Positions 33,315 to 44,519 of a stretch of 64,000 nt of DNA are shown here, piece by piece. Under the pieces are notes generated by a model. That model had not been told where the DNA came from, did no database searches, and saw only the letters and a list, made by a program, of their open reading frames with translations. Within the stretch, counting starts at the first letter, position 1. Each line of letters starts with the position of its first letter. The position numbers and the translations under genes are program-made. Origin of the DNA: Atlantibacter hermannii (GTDB lineage Bacteria; Pseudomonadota; Gammaproteobacteria; Enterobacterales; Enterobacteriaceae); assembly GCF_009907385.1 (NCBI RefSeq), contig NZ_JAAATR010000018.1, positions 219,504 through 283,503 on the forward strand, in the 5' to 3' direction.

Positions 33315-34631
33315 ATGGCAGATTATCAGGGTAAGCAAGTCGTCATCATTGGTCTCGGATTAACCGGGCTTTCCTGCGTGGACTTTTTCCTGGCACGCGG
33401 CGTGACGCCGCGCGTAATGGATACCCGCCAGGCACTGCCGGGCCTTGATAATCTTCCTGAAACCGTCGAACGCCATCTGGGCTCGTTAAACGACGAGTGG
33501 CTGCTGAATGCGGATCTGATCATCGCCAGCCCAGGTATGGCGCTGGCGCATCCGTCACTCAGCGCAGCCGCGGACGCAGGCGTCGAAATCATTGGCGATA
33601 TCGAACTGTTCTGCCGTGAAGCGCAGGCCCCCATTGTTGCTATCACCGGTTCGAACGGCAAAAGTACTGTCACCACTCTGGTGGGTGAAATGGCGAAAGC
33701 GGCGGGCGTCAGCGTCGGCGTGGGCGGCAATATTGGCCTGCCAGCGCTGATGCTGCTGGATAATGAAAAAGAGCTGTATGTGCTCGAGCTTTCCAGCTTC
33801 CAGCTGGAGACGACCCATAGCCTGCGCGCCAAAGCCGCCACGGTACTGAATGTGACGGAAGATCATATGGATCGCTATCCCTTCGGCCTTCAGCAATACC
33901 GCGCTGCCAAACTCAAGATTTATGAAAACGCCGATGTTTGTGTGGTGAACGCCGACGACGCGCTGACCATGCCGGTGCGCGGAGCGGATGAGCGTTGCGT
34001 GAGCTTTGGCATCGACGTGGGGGATTACCATCTAAACCATCAGCAGGGCGACACCTGGCTGCGGGTGAAGGGCGAGAAGATCCTGAACGCGAAAGAGATA
34101 AAAATCGTTGGTCGTCACAACTATACCAACGCCCTGGCGGCGCTGGCCTTAGCCGATGCCGTAGGCCTGCCGCGCTCCAGCAGCCTGAAAGCGCTGACTA
34201 CCTTTACCGGGCTGGCGCACCGCTTCCAGCTGGCTTACGACCATAACGGCGTGCGTTGGATCAACGATTCCAAAGCCACTAACGTCGGCAGCACCGAAGC
34301 GGCGCTCAATGGTTTGCATATCGACGGCACCCTGCACCTGTTGCTGGGCGGCGACGGTAAATCCGCTGACTTTTCTCCGCTCAACCGCTATTTGCAGGGC
34401 GATCGGATCCGTCTTTACTGTTTTGGCCGTGACGGCGCGGAGCTGGCGGCGCTACGTCCGGAAGTGGCGGAGCAAACCGCGACCATGGAAGACGCTATGC
34501 ATATTATCGCCAGCAACGTGCAGCCAGGGGATATGGTGTTGCTGTCGCCCGCCTGCGCCAGCCTCGATCAGTTTAAAAACTTTGAGCAACGCGGCGATGA
34601 ATTTACCCGCCTGGCGAAGGAGTTAGGCTGA
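33315..34631 (+). CDS. murD: UDP-MurNAc-L-Ala:D-Glu ligase
   Basis: Mur ligase adding D-glutamate. N-terminal Rossmann [20 protein letters not shown] loop [14 protein letters not shown] near residue 110, and [15 protein letters not shown]. 438 residues as in E. coli; 2 bp after mraY. Confidence 0.97.
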   Translation: MADYQGKQVVIIGLGLTGLSCVDFFLARGVTPRVMDTRQALPGLDNLPETVERHLGSLNDEWLLNADLIIASPGMALAHPSLSAAADAGVEIIGDIELFCREAQAPIVAITGSNGKSTVTTLVGEMAKAAGVSVGVGGNIGLPALMLLDNEKELYVLELSSFQLETTHSLRAKAATVLNVTEDHMDRYPFGLQQYRAAKLKIYENADVCVVNADDALTMPVRGADERCVSFGIDVGDYHLNHQQGDTWLRVKGEKILNAKEIKIVGRHNYTNALAALALADAVGLPRSSSLKALTTFTGLAHRFQLAYDHNGVRWINDSKATNVGSTEAALNGLHIDGTLHLLLGGDGKSADFSPLNRYLQGDRIRLYCFGRDGAELAALRPEVAEQTATMEDAMHIIASNVQPGDMVLLSPACASLDQFKNFEQRGDEFTRLAKELG

Positions 34632-35875
34632 TGCGGTTGTCTCTTCCTCGCCTGCGCGTTCCACGCTTCCCGGGAGTCGGTATCCTGGCATGGCTGTTTG
34701 TGGCGCTGAAAGGCTGGGTAATGGGGTCCAGAGATAAAGACGCCAATAGCCTTGTGATGTATGACCGCACGCTGCTGTGGCTGACGCTGGGCCTGGCGGC
34801 GGTGGGCTTTATTATGGTGACCTCAGCGTCAATGCCCGTGGGGCAAAGGCTGGCGGACGATCCGTTCCTGTTCGCCAAGCGTGACGCGATCTATATCTTC
34901 CTGGCATTTATGCTGGCAATGGTCACGCTGCGAATGCCGATGGAAGTCTGGCAGCGCTACAGCGCCGCAATGCTTATCGCGTCTATCGTGATGCTGCTGA
35001 TTGTACTGGTAGTGGGTAGCTCGGTTAACGGTGCGTCGCGCTGGATCGCCCTCGGCCCGCTGCGTATCCAGCCAGCGGAGTTTTCCAAGCTGTCGCTGTT
35101 TTGTTATCTGTCCAACTACCTGGTCCGCAAGGTTGATGAAGTCCGAAACAACCTGCGCGGATTCTTAAAACCGATGGGCGTGATCCTGGTGATGGCGGTG
35201 CTGCTGCTGGCCCAGCCTGACCTCGGTACGGTGGTGGTGCTGTTTGTTACTACCCTGGCGATGCTGTTCCTGGCGGGGGCTAAGCTCTGGCAGTTTATCG
35301 CCATTATCGGCATGGGGATCTCGGCGGTGGTGCTACTGATCCTCGCAGAGCCTTATCGTATCCGGCGTGTGACCTCCTTCTGGAACCCCTGGGAAGATCC
35401 GTTCGGTAGCGGCTACCAGTTAACGCAATCGCTGATGGCGTTTGGCCGCGGCGAACTGTGGGGGCAGGGATTAGGTAATTCGGTACAAAAACTGGAGTAT
35501 CTGCCGGAAGCGCACACCGACTTCATCTTCTCCATCATCGGCGAAGAACTGGGGTATATCGGTGTAGTACTGGCCCTTTTGATGGTATTCTTCGTCGCTT
35601 TTCGCGCCATGTCGATTGGCCGACGCGCGCTGGAGATCGACCAACGTTTTTCCGGCTTCCTGGCGTGCTCTATCGGTATCTGGTTTAGCTTCCAGGCGCT
35701 GGTTAACGTTGGGGCGGCGGCGGGTATGTTGCCGACGAAAGGTCTGACGCTACCGCTGATCAGTTACGGCGGTTCCAGCTTAATCATTATGTCGACCGCG
35801 ATCATGCTGTTGTTACGGATTGACTACGAAACGCGTCTGGAAAAGGCGCAGGCGTTTACAAGGAGTGCCCGATGA
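34631..35875 (+). CDS. ftsW: Septal peptidoglycan glycosyltransferase FtsW
   Basis: SEDS-family polymerase acting with FtsI on lipid II at the septum. Ten hydrophobic segments, with [26 protein letters not shown] near residues 130-155 and the conserved LISYGGSS near the C-terminus. 414 residues. Starts on the last base of the murD stop. Confidence 0.97.
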   Translation: MRLSLPRLRVPRFPGVGILAWLFVALKGWVMGSRDKDANSLVMYDRTLLWLTLGLAAVGFIMVTSASMPVGQRLADDPFLFAKRDAIYIFLAFMLAMVTLRMPMEVWQRYSAAMLIASIVMLLIVLVVGSSVNGASRWIALGPLRIQPAEFSKLSLFCYLSNYLVRKVDEVRNNLRGFLKPMGVILVMAVLLLAQPDLGTVVVLFVTTLAMLFLAGAKLWQFIAIIGMGISAVVLLILAEPYRIRRVTSFWNPWEDPFGSGYQLTQSLMAFGRGELWGQGLGNSVQKLEYLPEAHTDFIFSIIGEELGYIGVVLALLMVFFVAFRAMSIGRRALEIDQRFSGFLACSIGIWFSFQALVNVGAAAGMLPTKGLTLPLISYGGSSLIIMSTAIMLLLRIDYETRLEKAQAFTRSAR

Positions 35876-36939
35876 GCGGCCAGACGAAACGGTTAATGGT
35901 GATGGCAGGCGGGACCGGGGGGCATGTGTTCCCGGGGCTTGCGGTGGCGCACCATTTAATGGCTCAGGGCTGGCAGGTACGTTGGCTGGGAACGGCTGAC
36001 CGGATGGAAGCAGATCTGGTGCCGCGTCATGGCATCGAGATCGATTTTATCCGCATCTCCGGGCTGCGCGGCAAGGGCGTGAAAGCGCTGCTGCTGGCGC
36101 CGATGCGTATTTTTAATGCCTGGCGGCAGGCGCGCGCCATTATGAAGCGCTATCGGCCGGACGTGGTATTGGGTATGGGCGGCTATGTTTCCGGGCCTGG
36201 CGGTCTGGCAGCCTGGTCGCTGGGCATTCCGGTGGTGCTGCATGAACAGAATGGGATTGCCGGGCTGACCAATAAATGGCTGGCGAAAATTGCCCGCAAA
36301 GTGATGCAAGCCTTCCCCGGCGCATTCCCCAATGCGGATGTGGTGGGCAACCCGGTACGCACCGATGTGCTGGCGTTGCCGGAGCCGGAACAGCGCCTGT
36401 CGGGCCGCGAAGGCCCGGTGCGGGTGTTAGTGGTGGGCGGGTCTCAGGGCGCGCGTATCCTCAACCAGACCATGCCGCAGGTGGCAGGGCGTCTGGGCGA
36501 GCGGATTACGCTCTGGCACCAGTGCGGTAAAGGCGCACTGAACGAGGTGCAGCAGGCTTACGCCGCAGCCGGTCAACCGCAGCATAAAGTGACCGAATTT
36601 ATTGATGATATGGCGGCGGCCTATAGCTGGGCCGACGTGGTGGTATGCCGCTCCGGAGCGTTAACCGTGAGCGAACTCGCCGCAGCCGGCCTGCCCGCGC
36701 TATTTGTGCCTTTTCAGCATAAAGATCGCCAGCAGTACTGGAATGCGCTTCCCCTGGAGAAAGCCGGGGCAGCGAAGATTTTCGAACAGCCACAATTTAC
36801 CGTCGACGCGGTGAGCGAAACGCTGGCGGGATGGGATCGTCCCACTCTGTTGGCGATGGCGAAGCGGGCGCGTGGTGCGGCCATTGTGGATGCTACCGAG
36901 CGGGTAGCTAATGAAGTACGCGCCGTTACACAGGCGTAA
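35872..36939 (+). CDS. murG: Lipid II synthase MurG
   Basis: GT-B fold N-acetylglucosaminyltransferase turning lipid I to lipid II on the inner leaflet. [14 protein letters not shown] near the N-terminus (about 12-25), [22 protein letters not shown] and the UDP-GlcNAc region [19 protein letters not shown]. 355 residues; overlaps ftsW by 4 bp. Confidence 0.97.
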   Translation: MSGQTKRLMVMAGGTGGHVFPGLAVAHHLMAQGWQVRWLGTADRMEADLVPRHGIEIDFIRISGLRGKGVKALLLAPMRIFNAWRQARAIMKRYRPDVVLGMGGYVSGPGGLAAWSLGIPVVLHEQNGIAGLTNKWLAKIARKVMQAFPGAFPNADVVGNPVRTDVLALPEPEQRLSGREGPVRVLVVGGSQGARILNQTMPQVAGRLGERITLWHQCGKGALNEVQQAYAAAGQPQHKVTEFIDDMAAAYSWADVVVCRSGALTVSELAAAGLPALFVPFQHKDRQQYWNALPLEKAGAAKIFEQPQFTVDAVSETLAGWDRPTLLAMAKRARGAAIVDATERVANEVRAVTQA

Positions 36940-37009
36940 TTCTTGCGGACAACCTTTGATCCGCGTGATGTTGAGATGTTAAGGCGTTGATGCCAAAGGC
37001 TTTAGAAGA

Positions 37010-38485
37010 ATGAATACACAACAACTGGCGAAACTGCGTTCTATCGTGCCCGAGATGCGTCGTGTCCGGCACATTCATTTTGTCGGCATCGGCGGTGCTG
37101 GCATGGGCGGTATTGCCGAAGTGTTGGCAAATGAAGGGTATCAGATTAGCGGGTCCGACCTGGCGCCCAATCCGGTGACCCAGCAGTTGGCTGCTTTGGG
37201 CGCCACGATTTATTTCAACCATCGCCCGGAAAATGTCAGCGACGCCAGCGTGGTGGTGGTTTCCAGCGCGATTTCTGCGGATAACCCGGAAATCGTTGCC
37301 GCTCATGAAGCGCGTATCCCGGTGATCCGCCGCGCGGAAATGCTGGCGGAATTAATGCGTTTTCGTCACGGCATCGCCATTGCCGGGACGCACGGTAAAA
37401 CAACGACAACAGCGATGGTGTCCAGCATTTACGCCGAAGCGGGGCTTGACCCGACGTTTGTCAACGGCGGACTGGTGAAAGCGGCAGGCGTGCACGCGCG
37501 TCTGGGGCACAGCCGCTATCTGATTGCCGAAGCGGATGAAAGCGACGCGTCGTTCCTGCATCTGCAGCCGATGGTTTCCATCGTGACCAACATCGAAGCC
37601 GACCATATGGATACCTACCAGGGCGACTTCGAGAATTTAAAGCAGACGTTTATTAACTTCCTGCACAACCTGCCGTTTTATGGCCGTGCGGTGATGTGTG
37701 TCGACGATCCGGTGATCCGCGAGCTGCTGCCGCGCGTCGGGCGTCAAACCACCACCTATGGCTTTAGCGACGATGCTGACGTACGCGTCGAGCAGTACGT
37801 CCAGCGTGGTGCCCAGGGCCATTTTATTATCGTGCGCCAGGATAAGCCGGAACTGCACGTCACGCTGAATGCGCCGGGGCGCCATAACGCGCTTAACGCC
37901 GCAGCGGCGGTGGCGGTGGCGACTGAAGAGGGCATTGAAGATGACGCCATCCTGCGCGCGCTGGAAAACTTCCAGGGCACAGGCCGACGTTTTGATTTCC
38001 TGGGCGAATTCCCGCTGGCCGCAGTGAACGAGAAATCGGGCACCGCGATGCTGGTAGATGACTATGGTCATCATCCGACGGAAGTGGACGCCACCATTAA
38101 AGCGGCGCGCGCGGGCTGGCCGGATAAAAATCTGGTGATGATCTTCCAGCCGCACCGTTATACCCGTACCCGCGATCTGTATGACGATTTCGCCAACGTG
38201 CTGTCTCAGGTCGACGCGCTGCTGATGCTGGATGTCTATTCCGCAGGCGAGGCGGCGATCCCTGGCGCGGATAGCCGCTCGCTATGTCGCACCATTCGCG
38301 GGCGCGGCAAAATCGACCCGATTCTGGTGTCTGAGCCGAAACAGGTCGCTGAAATGCTGGCGCCGGTATTAACCGGCAACGATTTAATTCTGGTGCAGGG
38401 TGCCGGGAACATCGGCAAGATTGCTCGCCACCTGGCTGAGGTGAAGTTGCAGCCGCAAACGCGTGAGGATGAGCAACATGGCTGA
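37010..38485 (+). CDS. murC: UDP-MurNAc:L-Ala ligase
   Basis: First Mur ligase, adding L-alanine. [16 protein letters not shown] (about 24-39), ATP loop [13 protein letters not shown] near 122-134 and [10 protein letters not shown]. 491 residues as in E. coli; 70 bp after murG. Confidence 0.97.
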   Translation: MNTQQLAKLRSIVPEMRRVRHIHFVGIGGAGMGGIAEVLANEGYQISGSDLAPNPVTQQLAALGATIYFNHRPENVSDASVVVVSSAISADNPEIVAAHEARIPVIRRAEMLAELMRFRHGIAIAGTHGKTTTTAMVSSIYAEAGLDPTFVNGGLVKAAGVHARLGHSRYLIAEADESDASFLHLQPMVSIVTNIEADHMDTYQGDFENLKQTFINFLHNLPFYGRAVMCVDDPVIRELLPRVGRQTTTYGFSDDADVRVEQYVQRGAQGHFIIVRQDKPELHVTLNAPGRHNALNAAAAVAVATEEGIEDDAILRALENFQGTGRRFDFLGEFPLAAVNEKSGTAMLVDDYGHHPTEVDATIKAARAGWPDKNLVMIFQPHRYTRTRDLYDDFANVLSQVDALLMLDVYSAGEAAIPGADSRSLCRTIRGRGKIDPILVSEPKQVAEMLAPVLTGNDLILVQGAGNIGKIARHLAEVKLQPQTREDEQHG

Positions 38486-39398
38486 GAAAATTGCAGTACT
38501 GCTGGGCGGTTTTTCCGCCGAGCGTGAAGTGTCTTTGCAGTCCGGCGCCGCGGTGCTGAAAGGTCTGCGCGAAGGCGGCGTTGACGCGTATGCGGTCGAT
38601 CCGCGCGACACGCCGGTCACGACGCTGAAAGAAGAAGGCTTCGATAAAGTGTTTATCGCCCTGCATGGCCGGGGCGGTGAAGACGGCACGTTGCAGGGGT
38701 TGCTGGAGTTTATGGATCTGCCCTACACCGGCAGCGGTGTGATGGCCTCGGCGATCACCATGGACAAACAGCGGACGAAATTGCTCTGGAAAGGTGCGGG
38801 CCTGCCGGTTGCGCCCTGGGTTGGGTTGACGCGTAAAGCGTTCAGCGCCGGGCTTGATAACGCTACACGTCAGGCGATTGCGGAATTAGGTTTGCCGTTA
38901 ATCGTGAAGCCCAGCCGCGAGGGCTCCAGCGTAGGCATGTCGAAAGTCGACGCCTCTGAAAACCTTGATGCGGCGCTGGCTTTAGCGTTTGAACATGACG
39001 AAGAAGTGCTGGTTGAGAAGTGGCTGAGCGGCCCGGAATTTACGGTGGCGATCCTCGGTGAAGAAATTTTACCGTCGATTCGTATTCAACCCGCTGGAAC
39101 CTTCTATGATTATGAGGCCAAGTATCTCTCTGATGATACACAATATTTCTGCCCGTCAGGTCTGGAAGCCGATCGTGAAAGCGCACTGAACGCGCTGGTG
39201 CTTGAGGCCTGGAATGCTCTGGGCTGCCAGGGCTGGGGACGTGTTGACGTGATGCTGGATAGCGATGGCGCGTTTTATTTGCTGGAAGTGAATACCGCGC
39301 CGGGAATGACCAGCCATAGCCTGGTGCCGATGGCGGCGCGTCAGGCGGGGCTGAGCTTCTCGCAGTTAGTTGTCCGTATTCTGGCATTGGCGGAGTGA
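38478..39398 (+). CDS. ddlB: D-alanine-D-alanine ligase B
   Basis: ATP-grasp ligase making D-Ala-D-Ala for Mur[14 protein letters not shown] near the N-terminus, [14 protein letters not shown] in the ATP site, and [15 protein letters not shown] at the metal site. ATG at 38478 gives 306 residues as in E. coli and overlaps the murC end by 8 bp; a start at 38463 is rejected. Confidence 0.97.
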   Translation: MAEKIAVLLGGFSAEREVSLQSGAAVLKGLREGGVDAYAVDPRDTPVTTLKEEGFDKVFIALHGRGGEDGTLQGLLEFMDLPYTGSGVMASAITMDKQRTKLLWKGAGLPVAPWVGLTRKAFSAGLDNATRQAIAELGLPLIVKPSREGSSVGMSKVDASENLDAALALAFEHDEEVLVEKWLSGPEFTVAILGEEILPSIRIQPAGTFYDYEAKYLSDDTQYFCPSGLEADRESALNALVLEAWNALGCQGWGRVDVMLDSDGAFYLLEVNTAPGMTSHSLVPMAARQAGLSFSQLVVRILALAE

Positions 39399-39399
39399 T

Positions 39400-40230
39400 A
39401 TGTCGCAGGCGGCGCTAAACACCCGAAACCGTTCCGAGGAGGTTACATCCTCGAACCGCAATAATGGAACGCGACTTGCAGGCATGTTGTTTCTGCTGGC
39501 TGTGTTATGTACCGTGTTTTTTGGCGGTTGGGTGGTATTGGGCTGGATGGAAGATGCGCAGCGCCTTCCTTTATCAAAGCTGGTCGTGACCGGGGACCGT
39601 CACTACACGCGCAATGATGATATTCGTCAGTCGATTCTGGCCTTAGGTTCGCCAGGCACGTTTATGACCCAGGACGTGAATATCATCCAGCAGCAAATCG
39701 AACGCTTGCCCTGGATCAAGCAGGCGAGCGTTAGAAAGCAGTGGCCGGACGAATTGAAGATTCATCTGGTTGAATATGTGCCCATAGCACGTTGGAATGA
39801 CCAGCACATGATTGACGCGCAGGGAAATGCGTTCAGCGTGCCGGCTTCGCGAACCAGCAAACAGATTTTACCGATGCTCTACGGCCCGGAAGGCAGTGAA
39901 AACGAAGTGCTTCAGGGCTATCGCGATATGGGACAAGTGCTGGCGAAGGACAGGTTCACGGTTAAGGAAGCGGCTATGACCGCTCGTCGCTCCTGGCAGT
40001 TGACGCTGACGAATGACATAAAGCTCAATCTGGGCAGAGGCGATACGATGAAACGTCTGGCGCGGTTTGTAGAACTTTACCCGGTTCTGCAACAGCAGTC
40101 GCAGGCTGACGCAAAACGAATCAGTTACGTCGATTTGCGCTACGACTCAGGCGCGGCGGTGGGTTGGATACCCGCGCCAGTTGAAGAACCTAATCAGCAA
40201 CAGAATCAGGCACAGGCAGAACAACAATGA
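39400..40230 (+). CDS. ftsQ: Cell division protein FtsQ
   Basis: Bitopic divisome protein. TM at about 27-47 ([20 protein letters not shown]), POTRA domain next ([19 protein letters not shown]), then the beta domain binding FtsL/FtsB. ATG at 39400 gives 276 residues as in E. coli; glutamine-rich tail [12 protein letters not shown]. Confidence 0.96.
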   Translation: MSQAALNTRNRSEEVTSSNRNNGTRLAGMLFLLAVLCTVFFGGWVVLGWMEDAQRLPLSKLVVTGDRHYTRNDDIRQSILALGSPGTFMTQDVNIIQQQIERLPWIKQASVRKQWPDELKIHLVEYVPIARWNDQHMIDAQGNAFSVPASRTSKQILPMLYGPEGSENEVLQGYRDMGQVLAKDRFTVKEAAMTARRSWQLTLTNDIKLNLGRGDTMKRLARFVELYPVLQQQSQADAKRISYVDLRYDSGAAVGWIPAPVEEPNQQQNQAQAEQQ

Positions 40231-41483
40231 TCAAGGCGACGGACAGAAAACTGGTAGTTGGACTAGAGATCGGGACCGCAAAGGTCGCCGCTTTAGTAGG
40301 GGAAGTTCTGCCCGATGGTATGGTCAATATTATTGGCGTCGGGAGTTGCCCCTCCCGTGGCATGGACAAAGGCGGGGTAAACGATCTGGAGTCAGTGGTG
40401 AAGTGCGTACAGCGCGCCATTGACCAGGCGGAACTGATGGCGGATTGCCAGATCTCTTCGGTGTATCTGGCGCTTTCGGGTAAGCACATCAGTTGCCAGA
40501 ACGAAATCGGTATGGTGCCGATTTCCGAAGAGGAAGTGACGCAGGAAGATGTAGAAAACGTGGTCCACACCGCCAAATCGGTGCGTGTGCGCGACGAACA
40601 CCGCGTTCTGCATGTTATTCCTCAGGAATATGCCATCGATTATCAGGAAGGCATTAAAAATCCGGTCGGGTTATCCGGTGTACGTATGCAGGCTAAGGTA
40701 CATTTGATCACCTGCCACAACGATATGGCAAAAAACATTGTCAAAGCGGTTGAACGATGTGGCCTGAAAGTTGACCAACTCATTTTCGCAGGTCTTGCGG
40801 CGAGCTATTCGGTGCTGACTGAAGATGAACGTGAACTTGGCGTCTGTGTCGTGGATATCGGCGGTGGTACAATGGATATCGCCGTGTATACCGGCGGTGC
40901 GCTGCGTCATACCAAAGTGATCCCGTATGCCGGGAACGTGGTGACCAGTGATATCGCTTACGCCTTCGGTACGCCGCCGAGTGATGCCGAGGCGATTAAA
41001 GTGCGCCACGGCTGCGCGCTGGGATCGATTGTCGGCAAAGACGAAAGCGTCGAAGTACCGAGCGTGGGCGGACGCCCGCCGCGCAGTTTACAGCGCCAAA
41101 CGCTTGCCGAGGTGATTGAGCCGCGTTATACCGAGTTGCTCAACCTCGTGAACGAAGAAATTTTGCAATTGCAGGAGCAGTTGCGTCAGCAAGGGGTGAA
41201 ACACCATCTTGCGGCTGGCATCGTCTTAACCGGCGGCGCAGCACAAATTGAAGGCCTCGCCGCCTGTGCGCAACGCGTATTCCATACGCAGGTGCGTATC
41301 GGGCAGCCATTGAATATTACCGGTCTTACTGATTATGCTCAGGAGCCTTACTATTCGACGGCGGTAGGCCTGTTGCACTACGGGAAAGAAACCCATCTCA
41401 GTGGTGAAACGGAAACGGAAAAACGGACTTCAGTCGGCTCGTGGATTAAACGACTCAACGGTTGGCTACGAAAAGAGTTTTAA
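40227..41483 (+). CDS. ftsA: Cell division protein FtsA
   Basis: Actin-like ATPase tethering FtsZ to the membrane. ATPase motifs [15 protein letters not shown] (12-26), [17 protein letters not shown] (about 208-224) and [11 protein letters not shown]-terminal amphipathic targeting helix [17 protein letters not shown]. 418 residues, two fewer than E. coli, lost in the variable linker just before that helix. Overlaps ftsQ by 4 bp. Confidence 0.97.
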   Translation: MIKATDRKLVVGLEIGTAKVAALVGEVLPDGMVNIIGVGSCPSRGMDKGGVNDLESVVKCVQRAIDQAELMADCQISSVYLALSGKHISCQNEIGMVPISEEEVTQEDVENVVHTAKSVRVRDEHRVLHVIPQEYAIDYQEGIKNPVGLSGVRMQAKVHLITCHNDMAKNIVKAVERCGLKVDQLIFAGLAASYSVLTEDERELGVCVVDIGGGTMDIAVYTGGALRHTKVIPYAGNVVTSDIAYAFGTPPSDAEAIKVRHGCALGSIVGKDESVEVPSVGGRPPRSLQRQTLAEVIEPRYTELLNLVNEEILQLQEQLRQQGVKHHLAAGIVLTGGAAQIEGLAACAQRVFHTQVRIGQPLNITGLTDYAQEPYYSTAVGLLHYGKETHLSGETETEKRTSVGSWIKRLNGWLRKEF

Positions 41484-41491
41484 TTTTAAAA

Positions 41492-41514
41492 GAGACCGCT
41501 GAGTTTGCGGTCTC
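41492..41514 (+). other. Stem-loop between ftsA and ftsZ
   Basis: GAGACCGC (41492-41499) pairs perfectly with GCGGTCTC (41507-41514) over a 7-nt loop, 30 bases before the ftsZ ATG. No T run follows, so it is probably an mRNA structure affecting processing or ftsZ translation. Function inferred. Confidence 0.5.
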
Positions 41515-41543
41515 AGGCGACAGGCACAAAACGGAGAGAAACT

Positions 41544-42695
41544 ATGTTTGAACCTATGGAACTGACCAATGACGCGGTGATTAAAGTCATCGGCGTCGGC
41601 GGTGGCGGTGGTAATGCCGTCGAACACATGGTGCGCGAGCGCATCGAAGGTGTGGAATTCTTCGCGGTAAACACCGATGCCCAGGCATTGCGTAAGACCG
41701 CAGTAGGACAGACTATCCAGATTGGTAGCGGGATCACCAAAGGCCTTGGCGCCGGTGCGAATCCTGAAGTTGGCCGTAATGCTGCGGATGAAGACCGCGA
41801 AGCGTTGCGCGCTGCGCTGGATGGTGCAGACATGGTGTTCATCGCGGCCGGTATGGGCGGTGGTACAGGCACGGGCGCTGCGCCGGTGGTGGCTGAAGTA
41901 GCCAAAGACCTGGGCATCCTGACCGTTGCGGTGGTAACTAAACCGTTTAACTTCGAAGGCAAGAAGCGTATGGCCTTCGCAGAGCAGGGGATCACCGAAC
42001 TGTCCAAACACGTGGACTCGCTGATCACTATCCCAAACGACAAATTACTGAAAGTGCTGGGCCGCGGCATCTCTCTGCTGGATGCGTTCGGCGCAGCCAA
42101 CGATGTGCTGAAAGGCGCAGTTCAGGGCATCGCGGAACTGATTACCCGTCCTGGCCTGATGAACGTTGACTTCGCGGACGTGCGTACCGTGATGTCTGAA
42201 ATGGGTTACGCCATGATGGGTTCCGGCGTAGCGAGCGGTGAAGACCGTGCGGAAGAAGCGGCAGAAATGGCCATCTCTTCTCCGCTGCTGGAAGATATCG
42301 ATCTGTCTGGCGCGCGCGGCGTGCTGGTGAACATCACTGCGGGCTTCGACCTGCGCCTGGATGAGTTTGAAACCGTGGGGAACACCATCCGTGCGTTTGC
42401 ATCTGATAACGCAACCGTGGTTATCGGTACTTCGCTTGACCCGGATATGAATGACGAACTGCGCGTGACCGTTGTTGCGACCGGTATCGGCATGGACAAA
42501 CGCCCGGAAATCACCCTGGTGACCAATAAGCAGACTCAGCAACCAGTAATGGATCGTTACCAGCAGCACGGTATGGCACCGCTGCAACAGGAACAAAAAC
42601 CGGCAGCGAAAGCGGTGAACGATACGACGCCGCAAGTGACCAAAGAACCGGATTACTTAGATATTCCGGCATTTTTGCGTAAACAAGCTGATTAA
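41544..42695 (+). CDS. ftsZ: Cell division GTPase FtsZ
   Basis: Tubulin-like GTPase forming the Z ring. Nucleotide motifs IGVGGGGGNAVEHM and GGGTGTGAAP (about 104-113), T7 loop GLMNVDFADVRTVM near 205, C-terminal binding peptide DYLDIPAFLRKQAD. ATG 41544 with GGAGAG upstream gives 383 residues as in E. coli; an earlier in-frame start (41505) would pass through the stem-loop and is rejected. Confidence 0.98.
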   Translation: MFEPMELTNDAVIKVIGVGGGGGNAVEHMVRERIEGVEFFAVNTDAQALRKTAVGQTIQIGSGITKGLGAGANPEVGRNAADEDREALRAALDGADMVFIAAGMGGGTGTGAAPVVAEVAKDLGILTVAVVTKPFNFEGKKRMAFAEQGITELSKHVDSLITIPNDKLLKVLGRGISLLDAFGAANDVLKGAVQGIAELITRPGLMNVDFADVRTVMSEMGYAMMGSGVASGEDRAEEAAEMAISSPLLEDIDLSGARGVLVNITAGFDLRLDEFETVGNTIRAFASDNATVVIGTSLDPDMNDELRVTVVATGIGMDKRPEITLVTNKQTQQPVMDRYQQHGMAPLQQEQKPAAKAVNDTTPQVTKEPDYLDIPAFLRKQAD

Positions 42696-42775
42696 GAATA
42701 AACCGGAAGTTGGGGTTCAGCGCTCTTTGTGCTAAACTGCGCTGCCGATTGTGATGTACACTCTCGGTTGTATAG

Positions 42776-43714
<939 letters not shown>

Positions 43715-43960
43715 TACGCACTTCATAATACGGCTGGTTATTTCTGGTACTCTCTCCGATCAGAAAAACTGGCCGTTTTTTATTGTTCCTTTCAGAAATT
43801 TTTTTACGCCTGAAACAGTTTAACTGCGGGTTTCTTGTTCAATTCTCTGGTCTTAGCGCCTGATTCCTGCTGTCTGACTGCGTGAATGATGATAATATTT
43901 GTGCGCAAATTTAAATGATTAATGAACGACGGAAACATTTCGTCTGTTCTGGTGGGTAAC

Positions 43961-44464
43961 GTGTCCGGACTTTTGACCTGTTGGCGACAAATAGGCAGAC
44001 GTTTTTTTTGGCCGCATCTCTTGTTGGGGATGGTCGCGGCAAGCCTTGGGCTGCCCGCACTAAACAACAGCGCCGAACCGGAATTACCCGCAAAAGCCTC
44101 GACCCGCAATATTGATAATCAGCAGCCATTCAATTTTGACACCCTGGCGCTGCAACAGACGGTTCGTCGACCCTCTTTTAGCGTGGATTACTGGCATCAA
44201 CATGCCATTCGCACCGTAATTCGCCACCTGACTTTCGCCATGGCACCGCAAACGCTGCCGGTGGCGGAAGAGGTCAAAATTCCCCTTCAGGCACAGCAAC
44301 TGGCTCTGCTTGATACCTTAAGTACGCTCCTCACCCATGAAACCCAGCCTTCCCGGGTACTTAGCCTGCTTCCAGCTGAGGCTTATGCCGATCGGCACTT
44401 TGCCGTCAGCCACTGGATAAGCCAGGTTAAAGGTATCCGTGCCGGCCCTCAACGCCTGAGTTAA
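43961..44464 (+). CDS. secM: Secretion monitor SecM
   Basis: Secreted sensor whose translational arrest exposes the secA start. Signal sequence [20 protein letters not shown]; the C-terminal arrest peptide [17 protein letters not shown] keeps all critical positions of E. coli FSTPVWISQAQGIRAGP (F, WI, Q, GIRAGP) and ends four residues before the stop. GTG at 43961 matches the E. coli start and has GGTGGG upstream; 167 residues. ATG at 43922 would add 13 residues but has no ribosome-binding site. Confidence 0.93.
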   Translation: MSGLLTCWRQIGRRFFWPHLLLGMVAASLGLPALNNSAEPELPAKASTRNIDNQQPFNFDTLALQQTVRRPSFSVDYWHQHAIRTVIRHLTFAMAPQTLPVAEEVKIPLQAQQLALLDTLSTLLTHETQPSRVLSLLPAEAYADRHFAVSHWISQVKGIRAGPQRLS

Positions 44465-44519
44465 GTCCTTATACTTATCCTTTTTTTCTTCGCACAGGCG
44501 AGGCGTTTGAGATTTTATT

